Positions 1 to 10,918 of a DNA stretch of 32,374 bases are shown here, piece after piece. The notes beneath the pieces were generated by a model that was given only the letters and a program-made list of their open reading frames with translations, ran no database searches and was not told the DNA's origin. Both the position numbers and the translations under genes were made by a program. The stretch comes from Lysobacterales bacterium (GTDB lineage Bacteria > Pseudomonadota > Gammaproteobacteria > Xanthomonadales > Marinicellaceae): contig JALWKC010000270.1 of assembly GCA_026996795.1 (NCBI GenBank), positions 1 through 32,374 on the forward strand, written 5' to 3'. Each line of letters begins with the position of its first letter. Position 1 is the first letter of the stretch.

Positions 1-1
1 T

Positions 2-1291
2 GCCCCTGGCTACCTCGACAGGCCCGAAGTCTACCGGGAGACCGTCAGCATGTTGCGCCTGACCTTGCCCTACCTGCCGCTGATTTCATTGGTGGCCTTT
101 TCCGGCGGCATCCTCAACAGCCATCAACGCTTTGCCTTGCCTGCAGCCACGCCCATTCTGCTTAACCTGTCCCTGATCGCTTCGGCGCTGTGGCTGAAAA
201 ACCAATTCGACCCACCGGTGAAGGCCCTGGCCTTTGGCGTCCTGATCGCCGGAGTTATTCAGCTGGCCGTGCAACTGCCTGCCCTGTGGCGCATGGGGTT
301 ACTGCCCCGGCCACGATGGGGCTTTACTGATCCACAGGTCAAAAAAGTCATGCGCCTGATGGGACCCACCCTGTTCGGTTCGTCCATCGCCCAGGTCAAT
401 CTGCTGCTGGACACGGTGATCGCGACTTTCCTGCCATTGGCCGGCAGCGTGTCCTTTCTGTATTACTCCGATCGCTTGCTGGAATTTCCCCTGGGCGTGT
501 TTGGCATCGCCATTTCCACCGTTATCCTGCCGGCGCTTTCGCTCCAGCACGCTTCCGGTCGGGCTGATCATTTTTTGCACACCATTCGCTGGGCGGTGAA
601 ACTGGCCCTGCTGATTGCCCTGCCCGCGGCCGTCGGCCTGGCTGTACTGGCCCGGCCCGTGGTCATCAGCCTGTTTGAATACGGACGTTTCGACGCGTTC
701 AGCAGCCACATGACGGCCTTGAGCCTGACTGCCTACATGCTGGGCCTGCCGGCCTTTGTGCTCAACAAGGTGCTGCTGCCGGCTTTTTACTCGCGCAAGG
801 ACACGCGCACGCCGGTCAGGATTGGCGTGATGAGCCTGCTGGCCAACATGGCGCTTAACGTGGCCCTGACTACTTTCTTGTGGTGGCTGGGCGTGGTCGC
901 CCTGCACGTGGCCCTGGCGCTGGCTTCAGCCCTGTCCGGCTGGTTACAAACGGCCTGGCTGTATCGCGCCTTGCGGCGCACGGCGGCCGTGAGCGAATCG
1001 TTGTTCCCGTGGCCAAGCCTGCGCCGCATTGTGGCGGCCAGCAGCCTCATGGCCGTCGTGTTACTCCTCGCCACCTGGACCTTAAGCGAAACCCTGAACT
1101 GGGACTGGCACACCCAGGTCTGGTACGCTCGTCTGGGCACACTGCTGGCGTTAATGGCCACCGGGGTGCTCAGTTACGGCGCGAGTCTGTGGGCCATGGG
1201 CATTGACCCTCGCACCCTCATTCGCCCCACCGTGACCGAAAGCCCCCCGGAAAAGGCAACGGATGCGGCCACCAGCCGTCAAAGACCCTAA
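2..1291 (+). CDS. murJ: MurJ lipid II flippase, 5'-truncated by window edge
   Basis: Integral inner-membrane protein of the MurJ/MviN family, which flips the peptidoglycan precursor lipid II to the periplasmic side. The reading frame is open from base 2 with no stop, so the gene begins outside the window; an internal ATG at 50 is not the real start. About 429 residues are visible of a family length near 510, so roughly the first 80 (the first transmembrane helices) are missing. Visible signs are serial hydrophobic helices and family-typical stretches such as FYSRKDTRTP and SGWLQTAWLYR. The 3' end is followed closely by ribF, giving the classical murJ-ribF-ileS order. The identification rests on family resemblance and synteny; confidence is high. 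Confidence 0.95.
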   Translation, partial: APGYLDRPEVYRETVSMLRLTLPYLPLISLVAFSGGILNSHQRFALPAATPILLNLSLIASALWLKNQFDPPVKALAFGVLIAGVIQLAVQLPALWRMGLLPRPRWGFTDPQVKKVMRLMGPTLFGSSIAQVNLLLDTVIATFLPLAGSVSFLYYSDRLLEFPLGVFGIAISTVILPALSLQHASGRADHFLHTIRWAVKLALLIALPAAVGLAVLARPVVISLFEYGRFDAFSSHMTALSLTAYMLGLPAFVLNKVLLPAFYSRKDTRTPVRIGVMSLLANMALNVALTTFLWWLGVVALHVALALASALSGWLQTAWLYRALRRTAAVSESLFPWPSLRRIVAASSLMAVVLLLATWTLSETLNWDWHTQVWYARLGTLLALMATGVLSYGASLWAMGIDPRTLIRPTVTESPPEKATDAATSRQRP

Positions 1292-1346
1292 CCCGAATGC
1301 ATCCATTAAACCCGATAGCACTGACAGCGGAAAACCAGAACCACTC

Positions 1347-2312
1347 ATGCAATTGATTCGTTACCCACAAACCAGGCCGGACAAACACGTTCCTCAAACC
1401 GTGCTCACCATTGGCAATTTTGATGGCCTGCACAAGGGCCATCAGGCACTGATGGAACGCGTCAAAGCAGTGGCCGGAAAGCATCAATGGCGCTCGGCGG
1501 TGGTGACCATGCAGCCGCTGGCGGCCCAGTACTTTGGCGGCAAGCAAAACCTGACGTTGCTGACGCCTTTCAAGCAGAAATTCCGCCTGCTGGAAAACCT
1601 GGGCATGGACGCCGGCGTTTTTCTTAATTTCAATCACCGGCTGGCACAGTTCTCAGCGGAGGACTTTGCCCGGGATATTCTTTTTGACGGCCTTGGCGCA
1701 CGCCACATTGTGGTGGGTGATGACTTCCGCTTTGGCAAAGACCGGCGGGGAGATTTTGACCTGCTGCAACGCCTGGCATCCCAACGGGGCATCGAGGTGG
1801 AATCCATCCCCAGCGTTATGCACCAGGGCCAACGCATCAGCAGCTCACTGATCCGCCAAAAGCTGAAAGCCGGCGATCTGAACACGGCCCGCGCCATGCT
1901 GGGGCGTCCCTTTTCCATCACCGGGCGCGTGCGTCAGGGCCGACGCCTGGGGCGCGAACTGGGCATGCCCACCATTAACTTGGCGGTGCGTTCACCCCAA
2001 CCGCCACTGCTGGGCGTGTATGCCGTGCAGGTGGCTTTGCCGGGTGAGCGCGTGCTGCCGGGGGTTGCCAACCTGGGCACCAACCCCACCATTGCTTCCA
2101 CCGGCGAGCCCCGGCACCTGTTGGAGACGCACCTGTTTGATTTCAACGGCATGCTTTATGGGCAGCCGGTGGAAGTTATGTTTATGAAAAAACTGCGAGA
2201 TGAAGTAAAATTCGACGGTTTACCAGCCCTGAAAGCGCAGATGCACCGCGATGCGGAAAACGCTCGGGCCCTTCTTAACCAGATGCCGCAGGAGGCTGTG
2301 GGTGACCGATAG
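1347..2312 (+). CDS. ribF: Bifunctional riboflavin kinase / FAD synthetase RibF
   Basis: Phosphorylates riboflavin to FMN and adenylylates FMN to FAD in the cytosol. The N-terminal nucleotidyltransferase domain shows the [10 protein letters not shown] signature near residues 20-30; the C-terminal riboflavin-kinase domain (about 180-310) shows [11 protein letters not shown] and NLGTNPTI. The frame is open upstream to an ATG at 1263 that overlaps murJ, but those 28 residues are Pro/Asp/Lys-rich and unlike the family. The ATG at 1347 gives 321 residues, a normal RibF length. It overlaps ileS by 11 bases, implying translational coupling. Confidence 0.95.
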   Translation: MQLIRYPQTRPDKHVPQTVLTIGNFDGLHKGHQALMERVKAVAGKHQWRSAVVTMQPLAAQYFGGKQNLTLLTPFKQKFRLLENLGMDAGVFLNFNHRLAQFSAEDFARDILFDGLGARHIVVGDDFRFGKDRRGDFDLLQRLASQRGIEVESIPSVMHQGQRISSSLIRQKLKAGDLNTARAMLGRPFSITGRVRQGRRLGRELGMPTINLAVRSPQPPLLGVYAVQVALPGERVLPGVANLGTNPTIASTGEPRHLLETHLFDFNGMLYGQPVEVMFMKKLRDEVKFDGLPALKAQMHRDAENARALLNQMPQEAVGDR

Positions 2313-5139
2313 CACCGAAAAGAACTACAAAGACACCTTGAACTTGCCCAAAACCCGCTTTGGCATGAAAGCCGGTCTGGCCCAGCGCGAACCGCAGTGG
2401 CTGAAGCAATGGCACGAGGAACGGCTCTACGACCGGCTGATGGAGCACACTGAAGGACGCCCCCGATTCATTCTGCACGACGGCCCACCGTATGCCAACG
2501 GCTCCATCCACATGGGTCACGCCGTCAACAAGGTGCTCAAGGATATCATCGTCAAGTCGCGGCTGCTGTCTGGCTACCAGGCGCTGTATGTGCCCGGTTG
2601 GGACTGCCACGGCCTGCCCATTGAAATTCAGGTGGAAAAGAAAGTCGGCAAGGTCGGTCAGAAAGTCGACGCCAGAACCTTTCGCCAGAAATGCCGCGAA
2701 TACGCCGATCGCCAGGTGGCCGCGCAAAAGCAGGAATTCCAGCGCCTGGGCGTCATTGGCGATTGGGACAATCCCTACCTGACCAAGGATTTCCACTACG
2801 AAGCCGACATGGTGCGCGCGCTGTCGCGTATTATCGAAAACGGCCACGTGGAAAAAGGCGTCAAACCCGTCAACTGGTGCTTCGACTGCGGATCGGCCCT
2901 GGCTGAAGCCGAAATCGAATATCAGGACAAGATCTCGCCAGCCATTGACGTGGCATTTTCAGCCGTCGAGCCACAAAAGCTGCTGGAGGTTTTTGGCCTG
3001 TCCGGCGATCAGCCGGTGTCCGTGCCCATCTGGACCACCACCCCCTGGACCCTGCCAGCCAACCAGGCCGTGGCCCTGCACCCGGACATCACCTACACGC
3101 TGGTCAAAGGCCATGACAGCGGCTGGCTGGTGATCGCCAGTGATCTGGTGGATGAGGTCAGCGCCCGCTATGGCCTCGAAAACCCTGAAGTGGTGGCGGA
3201 AACCACCGGTGCGCAGCTTGAGGGCCTGATGCTCCAACATCCTTTCTTTGACCGCCAGGTGCCCATTATCCTTGGCCAACACGTCACCACCGAAGCCGGT
3301 ACCGGGGCAGTACACACCGCACCAGGCCACGGCGTGGAAGACTTTCAGGTGGGCCGCCAGTACAATCTCCCGGTGGAAAACCCCGTTGCGGGCAATGGCG
3401 TTTACCTGCCCAGCACGGAACTGTTCGCCGGCCAGCATGTCTGGAAGGCCAACGACAGCATCATTGAAACACTGAAACAACGCGGCGCCCTGCTGCATCT
3501 GGAAAAAATCCAGCACAGCTACCCGCATTGCTGGCGACACAAAACCCCCACGGCATTTCGTACCACGCCCCAGTGGTTTATCAGCATGGACAAAAGCGGC
3601 CTGCGCGAAGCCGCCCTGGAAGAAATTACCCAGGTCCAATGGGTGCCGGAATGGGGCCAGGAACGCATCCGCGGCATGGTCGCCGGCCGTCCTGACTGGT
3701 GCATTTCCCGCCAGCGCACCTGGGGGGTTCCCATCACCGTGTTTGTGCACAAGGAAACCGGTGAACTGCACCCTAACACCACCGAGCTGATGGAAAAAGT
3801 GGCCCGGCGCATGGAAAAAGAAGGCATGGATGCCTGGTTCGATCTTGACCCGCAAGAACTGCTGGGTGAAGAAGCCGAGCACTACGACAAGATCACCGAT
3901 GTGCTGGATGTCTGGTTCGATTCGGGCGTGTCTCACTTTGCCGTGCTCAACCGCCGCGACAACCTGAATGAACCGGCCGATTTGTACCTGGAAGGTTCCG
4001 ACCAGCACCGCGGCTGGTTCCAGTCCTCCCTGCTCACGGGCACCGCCATCAATCAGCACGCGCCTTACAAACAGGTCTTGACGCACGGCTTTGTGGTGGA
4101 TGCCAATGGCCGGAAAATGTCCAAATCGCTGGGCAACGTGATCGTGCCCAAACAGATCATCGACAAGATGGGTGCGGACATTCTGCGCTTGTGGGTCGCT
4201 TCCGCCGACTACCGCAACGAAATGACCATTTCCGACGAGATCCTCAAACGCGTGACCGATGCCTATCGCCGCATTCGCAATACCGCGCGTTTTCTGCTGG
4301 GCAACCTCAGCGATTTCAGCCCGGAAGATGCCTTGCCACTGAAACAATTGACGAAACTGGACCAATGGGCCATCCGGCGCGCAAAAAACCTGCAGGACGA
4401 ACTGACCCAGGCCTATGACGCCTATCAGTTTCATCAGGTGCACCAGAAACTGCACCATTTCTGTTCGCAGGAAATGGGCGCTTTCTACCTGGATGTCCTC
4501 AAAGACCGGCTTTACACCGCCCGGGCCGACAGCCCGGCGCGGCGCTCTGCCCAAACGGCGCTGTATCACATCCTGCAAGCGTTGGTGCGCTGGATGGCCC
4601 CGATACTGACTTTTACCGCTGACGAAATTCGTCAGAACCTGCCCGTCGGCAGCGGCATTGAGGACAAACACATTCTGTTTGCCACCTGGCACGAATTCCC
4701 GTCGCTGCCAGCGGATGACAGCCAGAATTGGCCCGACGACAACTGGAAGCTGGTGGAAGAAATCCGCGAAGCCACCAAAAAGCACCTGGAAGAATTACGC
4801 ACTGCCGGTGACATCGGTTCCTCGCTGGATGCCGCAGTCAGCCTCTACCTGCCGGATGAACTGCAACACCGCCTGCAAGCCATCAATGACGAGCTGCGCT
4901 TTGTGCTGATCACCTCCGCGGCACAGATCAAGCCCCTGAGTGAAAAGCCTGCCGATGCTCATCTCATCGAAGTGGCCGGCCAGCACGCGGCCATTAACGT
5001 GGCACCGGCTGACGGCAAAAAATGCGTGCGCTGCTGGCACATTCGCCCCGATGTGGGCCAGCACGCCGAACACCCCGAACTCTGCGGCCGCTGCGTGATC
5101 AATGTGGATGGCCCCGGCGAAACCCGAACCTTTGCGTGA
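2302..5139 (+). CDS. ileS: Isoleucyl-tRNA synthetase
   Basis: Class I aminoacyl-tRNA synthetase charging tRNA-Ile. It has the HIGH-type motif as HMGH in [13 protein letters not shown], the KMSKS loop in [11 protein letters not shown], the editing (CP1) region with [12 protein letters not shown] and GHGVEDF, and a C-terminal zinc-binding segment with paired cysteines (CVRCW ... CGRC). I chose the GTG at 2302: a GGAGG Shine-Dalgarno lies at 2291-2295 with 6-base spacing, and it gives 945 residues, close to E. coli IleS. The upstream in-frame ATG at 2251 would add 17 basic residues inside ribF. The downstream gene lspA starts 4 bases after the stop. Confidence 0.97.
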   Translation: MTDSTEKNYKDTLNLPKTRFGMKAGLAQREPQWLKQWHEERLYDRLMEHTEGRPRFILHDGPPYANGSIHMGHAVNKVLKDIIVKSRLLSGYQALYVPGWDCHGLPIEIQVEKKVGKVGQKVDARTFRQKCREYADRQVAAQKQEFQRLGVIGDWDNPYLTKDFHYEADMVRALSRIIENGHVEKGVKPVNWCFDCGSALAEAEIEYQDKISPAIDVAFSAVEPQKLLEVFGLSGDQPVSVPIWTTTPWTLPANQAVALHPDITYTLVKGHDSGWLVIASDLVDEVSARYGLENPEVVAETTGAQLEGLMLQHPFFDRQVPIILGQHVTTEAGTGAVHTAPGHGVEDFQVGRQYNLPVENPVAGNGVYLPSTELFAGQHVWKANDSIIETLKQRGALLHLEKIQHSYPHCWRHKTPTAFRTTPQWFISMDKSGLREAALEEITQVQWVPEWGQERIRGMVAGRPDWCISRQRTWGVPITVFVHKETGELHPNTTELMEKVARRMEKEGMDAWFDLDPQELLGEEAEHYDKITDVLDVWFDSGVSHFAVLNRRDNLNEPADLYLEGSDQHRGWFQSSLLTGTAINQHAPYKQVLTHGFVVDANGRKMSKSLGNVIVPKQIIDKMGADILRLWVASADYRNEMTISDEILKRVTDAYRRIRNTARFLLGNLSDFSPEDALPLKQLTKLDQWAIRRAKNLQDELTQAYDAYQFHQVHQKLHHFCSQEMGAFYLDVLKDRLYTARADSPARRSAQTALYHILQALVRWMAPILTFTADEIRQNLPVGSGIEDKHILFATWHEFPSLPADDSQNWPDDNWKLVEEIREATKKHLEELRTAGDIGSSLDAAVSLYLPDELQHRLQAINDELRFVLITSAAQIKPLSEKPADAHLIEVAGQHAAINVAPADGKKCVRCWHIRPDVGQHAEHPELCGRCVINVDGPGETRTFA

Positions 5140-5143
5140 TGCC

Positions 5144-5697
5144 ATGAACCCTGTTTCCAACAATGCCCCTCCTGCCCGATCCAATGGTCGCTCCGGCCTC
5201 TGGTGGCTGTGGATTTCCGCCCTGGTGGTGGCCCTGGACCAATGGAGCAAAACCCTGGCCAGCGAAAAACTGGAGCTGTACGTGGGCAAACCGGTCACCT
5301 CCTGGTTCAACTGGACACTGATGCACAACGAAGGCATGGCCTTCAGCTTTCTGGCCGATCAGTCCGGTTGGCAACGCTGGTTTCTGAGCGCCCTGGCCAT
5401 CGCCATCGTGCTGATGCTCATGCGCTGGATGAAACAGACTGCTTTTCACTTCCGGCTGTTGAACATTGGCCTGGCGCTGATTGTGGGCGGGGCCATCGGC
5501 AACACCATCGATCGCCTGAGCAAAGGCTACGTGGTGGATTTTATCGAATGGCACTACCAGACCTGGTACTGGCCGGCCTTCAACGTGGCCGACATGGCCA
5601 TTACCCTGGGCGCGGTGCTGCTGGTGCTGGATGCCCTGTTTGGCCAACACCCGGACAAACCGGCGGACAATAACGCAGACAAGAACGCGACCTCCCC

Positions 5698-5701
<4 letters not shown>
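5144..5701 (+). CDS. lspA: Lipoprotein signal peptidase (signal peptidase II)
   Basis: Inner-membrane aspartyl protease that removes signal peptides from diacylglyceryl-modified prolipoproteins. At least four hydrophobic segments are visible. The two catalytic aspartates sit in the conserved GNTIDRL and FNVADMAI motifs; [10 protein letters not shown] and the N-terminal ALDQWSK are also typical. The ATG at 5144 gives 185 residues, slightly longer than E. coli because of a polar N-terminal extension and a charged, Asn/Asp/Lys-rich tail. Its stop overlaps the ispH start as ATGA. The fkpB-type peptidyl-prolyl isomerase gene that often lies between lspA and ispH is absent. Confidence 0.96.
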
Positions 5702-7772
<2,071 letters not shown>

Positions 7773-7792
7773 ACGAGACTGGGCAACACCGT

Positions 7793-8284
7793 TTAGGTCG
7801 ATTGCAATGCCAGCAGTTTTTCCAGCACTGCTTCAGCGTGGCCTTTGACCTTGACCTTGCGCCACTCGTGCCGCAACACCCCGTCCGGATCAATCAGGAA
7901 AGTGCTGCGTTCAATGCCCAGGTGCTTCTTGCCATAGAGGGTTTTTTCCTTGATAACGTCGAAATACCGGCACAGCTCTTCTTCCGTGTCGGCGATCAGG
8001 TCAAAGGGGAAACCGTATTTGGCCTTGAAATTTTCCTGCCGCTTGAGGCTGTCCCGCGAGCACCCCAGAATATCGCTGCCGGCGTGCCTGAAGCGATCGT
8101 ACAAAGCGCTGAAATCCAGCCCTTCCTGAGTGCAGCCAGGGGTGCTGGCACGGGGATAAAAATAAAGCACCAACCAGCCGTCTGCCAGGTAATCGTACAG
8201 ACGCTTGTGCTTGTTGCCTGTCAGCAACAATTCAAAGTCCCTGACCTTCTCGCCCAAGCGGGCCTTTTCTTTTGCTGTGTTCAT
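7793..8284 (-). CDS. bcp: Thioredoxin-dependent peroxiredoxin, Bcp/PrxQ family
   Basis: Thiol peroxidase reducing hydrogen peroxide and organic hydroperoxides. The peroxidatic cysteine is Cys51 in YPRASTPGCT, with the family Arg in the GIERSTFLI segment. At 163 residues the length is normal. The Cys found five residues later in E. coli Bcp is replaced (GCTQEG), and at the alternative resolving position 36 residues downstream there is Lys87. Cys75 and Cys105 are the only other cysteines, so it may work as a 1-Cys enzyme or use an unusual partner. The minus-strand leader has AAGAGGT about 8 bases before the ATG. It is convergent with tgt (20-base gap). Confidence 0.94.
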   Translation of the reverse strand: MNTAKEKARLGEKVRDFELLLTGNKHKRLYDYLADGWLVLYFYPRASTPGCTQEGLDFSALYDRFRHAGSDILGCSRDSLKRQENFKAKYGFPFDLIADTEEELCRYFDVIKEKTLYGKKHLGIERSTFLIDPDGVLRHEWRKVKVKGHAEAVLEKLLALQST

Positions 8285-8374
8285 GGCGATACCTCTTATG
8301 TAGGGTGGGAGTTAAGCTGAATAGAAACCCATTCAAAAGCTTTCGTTGATGGATGTTTCTATTTTACTGGATGG

Positions 8375-8389
8375 CGGTAAAATTTACCG
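8375..8389. promoter_or_regulatory. Small perfect palindrome between divergent bcp and exonuclease gene
   Basis: Sequence CGGTAAAATTTACCG: 7-bp arms around a single central base, in the divergent intergenic region. The form suits a dimeric repressor/activator operator, but there is only one copy and no regulator can be named. Confidence 0.25.
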
Positions 8390-8415
8390 ATTCAGCCACA
8401 GTGACCATTATTTGT

Positions 8416-8454
8416 TATTAACCTGGCATCAATATAGGTGATGCCAGGTTAATA
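8416..8454. repeat. REP-like palindromic repeat, copy 1
   Basis: Perfect 15-bp arms TATTAACCTGGCATC and GATGCCAGGTTAATA around a 9-base loop (AATATAGGT). A second copy with the same loop except its last base lies at 16077-16115. A degenerate single arm (GATGCCGGGTTAAT) follows at 8473-8486 and could pair alternatively with the left arm. Extragenic, repeated and hairpin-forming: this fits a REP/BIME-type element. It has no U-tract, so it is not a classical terminator. Confidence 0.75.
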
Positions 8455-8472
8455 GTCTGGCGCAGGGGAAAT

Positions 8473-8486
8473 GATGCCGGGTTAAT
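8473..8486. repeat. Isolated half-arm of the REP-like repeat
   Basis: GATGCCGGGTTAAT differs by one base from the right arm of the palindrome at 8416-8454 and lies 18 bases downstream of it, without a matching left arm. Likely a decayed additional repeat unit. Confidence 0.45.
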
Positions 8487-8622
8487 CGCTGTGGTATTCT
8501 TTCTGGCCATTGTCGGGCAGGAAAACACGGACGGTCACGGCAAAAACAGACACGCTTTGCCTTTCAGTCCCGTTTGGCAAACTCACCCGATAAACTTTAA
8601 CCCAAAGGCCAGTTGATTGCCC

Positions 8623-9504
8623 ATGAAACCTGATGTTTACCTGATTGACGCCAGTATTTTTGTTTTTCGCAGCTATTACTCCTTGCCGGACACCTTTCGC
8701 GATGCCAACGGCGAGGTGATCAATGCCGTCTATGGCTTTGCGGGGTTTCTCACGCGCTTGCTGGAACAGACCGGCGCCCGCCACGTGGCCGTGGTGTTCG
8801 ATGAATCCCTGGAGGGTTCTTTCCGCAACGACATTTACCCGCCCTACAAAGCCAACCGCGAACCCGCCCCGGCCGAGCTGAAAGCACAGTTTGTGCGCTG
8901 CCGCGAGCTGGCTGAAACCCTGGGCCTGGCCACGTTTTCTGACGACGAGTACGAAGCCGATGACCTGATTGGCACGCTGGCCTCGGTGCACCGGCAAAAC
9001 GGCTTTGCCACGCACGTGATCAGCGCCGACAAGGACCTGGCGCAACTGGTGGAAAATGCCCATGACCGCTGGTGGAATTTCGGCAAGGAAGCCCCACTGG
9101 ACCCGCTGGCGGTGGAAGAAAAGTTTGGCGTCAAACCCGGCCAGATTGCCGACTTCCTGGCGCTTACCGGCGACAGCGTCGACAACATTCCCGGTGTGCC
9201 CGGCATCGGGCCAAAAACCGCCACCATCCTGCTGCGGCATTTTGGCGACCTGGAAAACATTCTGCGCCGCAGCGAGGAAATTGGCTGGCTCAGCTTTCGC
9301 GGGGCCAAATCCTGCGAAAAGAAAATCAGGCAGCACGCCGATGACGCGCGCCTGGCCCGCCAGCTCACCGGCATTGTCTGTGACGCGCCCATGGAAAGCA
9401 CGGAAACTGCCCGCCAGGCGGCCGATCACAGCGCCCTCAACGGGCTGTTTGAAGCGCTGAATTTTGGCCCCATGCTGCGGCGAAAATTGCGCGATTTGTG
9501 TTAA
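8623..9504 (+). CDS. 5'-3' exonuclease / flap endonuclease-like protein
   Basis: Belongs to the FEN/PolI 5'-nuclease superfamily without a polymerase domain. The N-terminal metal-binding Asp9 lies in VYLIDAS, the acidic cluster is EYEADDLIG, further metal ligands are in ISADKDLAQ, and the helix-3-turn-helix DNA-binding motif is TGDSVDNIPGVPGIGPKTA. At 293 residues it is longer than E. coli Xni/ExoIX (about 250), so I do not assign that symbol; role in RNA-primer or flap removal is inferred from the family. Start: ATG at 8623; a TTG two codons upstream (8617) is better spaced from AAAGG at 8604-8608 and remains possible. It ends 32 bases before the response-regulator start, so the two may be cotranscribed. 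Confidence 0.88.
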   Translation: MKPDVYLIDASIFVFRSYYSLPDTFRDANGEVINAVYGFAGFLTRLLEQTGARHVAVVFDESLEGSFRNDIYPPYKANREPAPAELKAQFVRCRELAETLGLATFSDDEYEADDLIGTLASVHRQNGFATHVISADKDLAQLVENAHDRWWNFGKEAPLDPLAVEEKFGVKPGQIADFLALTGDSVDNIPGVPGIGPKTATILLRHFGDLENILRRSEEIGWLSFRGAKSCEKKIRQHADDARLARQLTGIVCDAPMESTETARQAADHSALNGLFEALNFGPMLRRKLRDLC

Positions 9505-9536
9505 ACTCAGGCCACTTCACAACTCAGGATGCACAG

Positions 9537-10847
9537 GTGCCCAACACGAAAGTTCTGGTTATTGATGACGAAGCTGACATCCTAGAATTACTTAAAATCA
9601 CCCTCTCACGCATGGGCCTGACGGTCTTCACCGCGCCCAACCTGGGCTCGGCTAAACTTGAGCTGAGCAAAAACACCTTCAAACTCTGCCTGACCGACAT
9701 GAAGCTGCCCGATGGCGACGGGCTGGAACTGGTGGAGTACATCAACCGCGAATACCCCAACACACCGGTGGCGGTCATTACTGCCTTCGGCACCATCAAT
9801 CACGCAGTGGAGGCCCTGAAAAAAGGCGCTTTTGATTTTGTCACCAAGCCGTTGAGCATTGACGTGCTGCGCGCCTTGGTCATCAATGCCCTGAAGCTTC
9901 CGGACCAACAGGCAGAAGCCAGCGAGGATCACGAAAAAAACCGGCTGGTGGGGGAGTCGCGTGCGGTTCGGGCGCTCAATGCCCAGTTGAAAAAACTGGC
10001 CCGCAGTCAGGCCGCCGTTTTTCTCAACGGGGAAACCGGCACCGGCAAGGACCTGGTGGCCCGGATCATTCATGAAAACAGCACCCGGCGCCACCACCGC
10101 TTTGCGACCCTGGACCTGGCCACGCTGGACCCGGACGACATGGAAGAGGAGATTTTTGGCAGCGCTTCACAAACCGGCCTGCTGGAAAAAGCCAACGGCG
10201 GCACAGTTTTTATCGACAACATTCACCTGCTGCCCAATGACCTGCAAATCCAGCTGCTGCATGCCATTGGCTACCAGAAAATCACCGACCCGAAAACCGG
10301 CCAGGACCTGCACCTGGATGTGCGCTACATCACCGCGGCCGACAAGCCCCTGGAAGCCGTTCTGGAGGACGGCAGCTTTCGCAAGGAATTGTATTACCGC
10401 CTGAACGTGATTCCGCTGGCCATTCCTCCCTTGCGGGAACGGGAAGACGACATCCCCGACCTGGCTCGCCACTTGTTGCGTGTCATTGGTCGGGAATGGG
10501 GCAAGCCGCCGTGCAAGATCGAACCCGATGCCTTGCAGAAGCTCAAGGAGTGGCATTACCCGGGCAATATTCGTGAACTGCGGCAAATCCTTGAACGGGC
10601 CGTCACCCTGTGCGAAGACGACCGCATCCGCGCCAGCGACCTGATGCTGGAGGAAGACCTCTCAGGCGGCTCCCTGACCAGCGGGCGGCGAAACCAGAGT
10701 CTGGAAGAATACATTGAAAACATTGAGCGGGCCGAAATCACCAAGGCGCTGGAGAAGGCCGAAGGCAACAAGACCAAGGCCGCCGAACTGCTCGGCATCA
10801 GCTTTCGCGCCTTGCGCTACCGCATCAAGAAACTGGGCCTGAATTAG
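9537..10847 (+). CDS. PilR-like NtrC-family response regulator with degenerate AAA+ domain
   Basis: Three domains in order: receiver (about 1-120, acidic pair Asp10/Asp11, phospho-acceptor Asp54 in CLTDMKLPD), AAA+ sigma54-interaction-like domain (about 140-370) and a Fis-type HTH (about 395-436, KTKAAELLGISFRALRYR). The receiver, the LARSQA linker and the C terminus resemble PilR. Walker A is intact (GETGTGKD, about 165-172) and so is YYRLNVIPL. The region around residue 205 that should hold GAFTGA is shortened to IFGSASQTGLLEKA, and Walker B reads GGTVFIDNI with Asn replacing the catalytic Glu. It therefore probably cannot remodel sigma54-RNA polymerase. No sensor kinase gene is adjacent. 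The GTG at 9537 follows AGGA at 9526-9529; a GTG at 9498 would add 13 residues. Confidence 0.88.
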   Translation: MPNTKVLVIDDEADILELLKITLSRMGLTVFTAPNLGSAKLELSKNTFKLCLTDMKLPDGDGLELVEYINREYPNTPVAVITAFGTINHAVEALKKGAFDFVTKPLSIDVLRALVINALKLPDQQAEASEDHEKNRLVGESRAVRALNAQLKKLARSQAAVFLNGETGTGKDLVARIIHENSTRRHHRFATLDLATLDPDDMEEEIFGSASQTGLLEKANGGTVFIDNIHLLPNDLQIQLLHAIGYQKITDPKTGQDLHLDVRYITAADKPLEAVLEDGSFRKELYYRLNVIPLAIPPLREREDDIPDLARHLLRVIGREWGKPPCKIEPDALQKLKEWHYPGNIRELRQILERAVTLCEDDRIRASDLMLEEDLSGGSLTSGRRNQSLEEYIENIERAEITKALEKAEGNKTKAAELLGISFRALRYRIKKLGLN

Positions 10848-10887
10848 CCCCAACCCCCGTCCCGCACCGGGCGACTCTCAGCCCCAG

Positions 10888-10918
10888 AAGAATGTAAAAT
10901 AAAATATAAAACATTCTT
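10888..10918. terminator. AT-rich hairpin between convergent genes
   Basis: 8-bp arms AAGAATGT / ACATTCTT enclose an A/T-only loop, overlapping the sat-cysC stop codon. On the minus strand the loop is T-rich. It could end transcription from the response regulator and from sat-cysC, but the stem is AT-rich and weak. Confidence 0.3.

Noticed and set aside
1263..1346. Longer RibF N terminus from the ATG at 1263
   Set aside because: Pro/Asp/Lys-rich, not family-like and overlapping murJ; the ATG at 1347 gives the normal length.
2959..4785. 608-codon open frame antisense to ileS
   Set aside because: It mirrors the codon structure of ileS, which has all its catalytic motifs; the antisense product shows no domain and is a GC-driven shadow frame.
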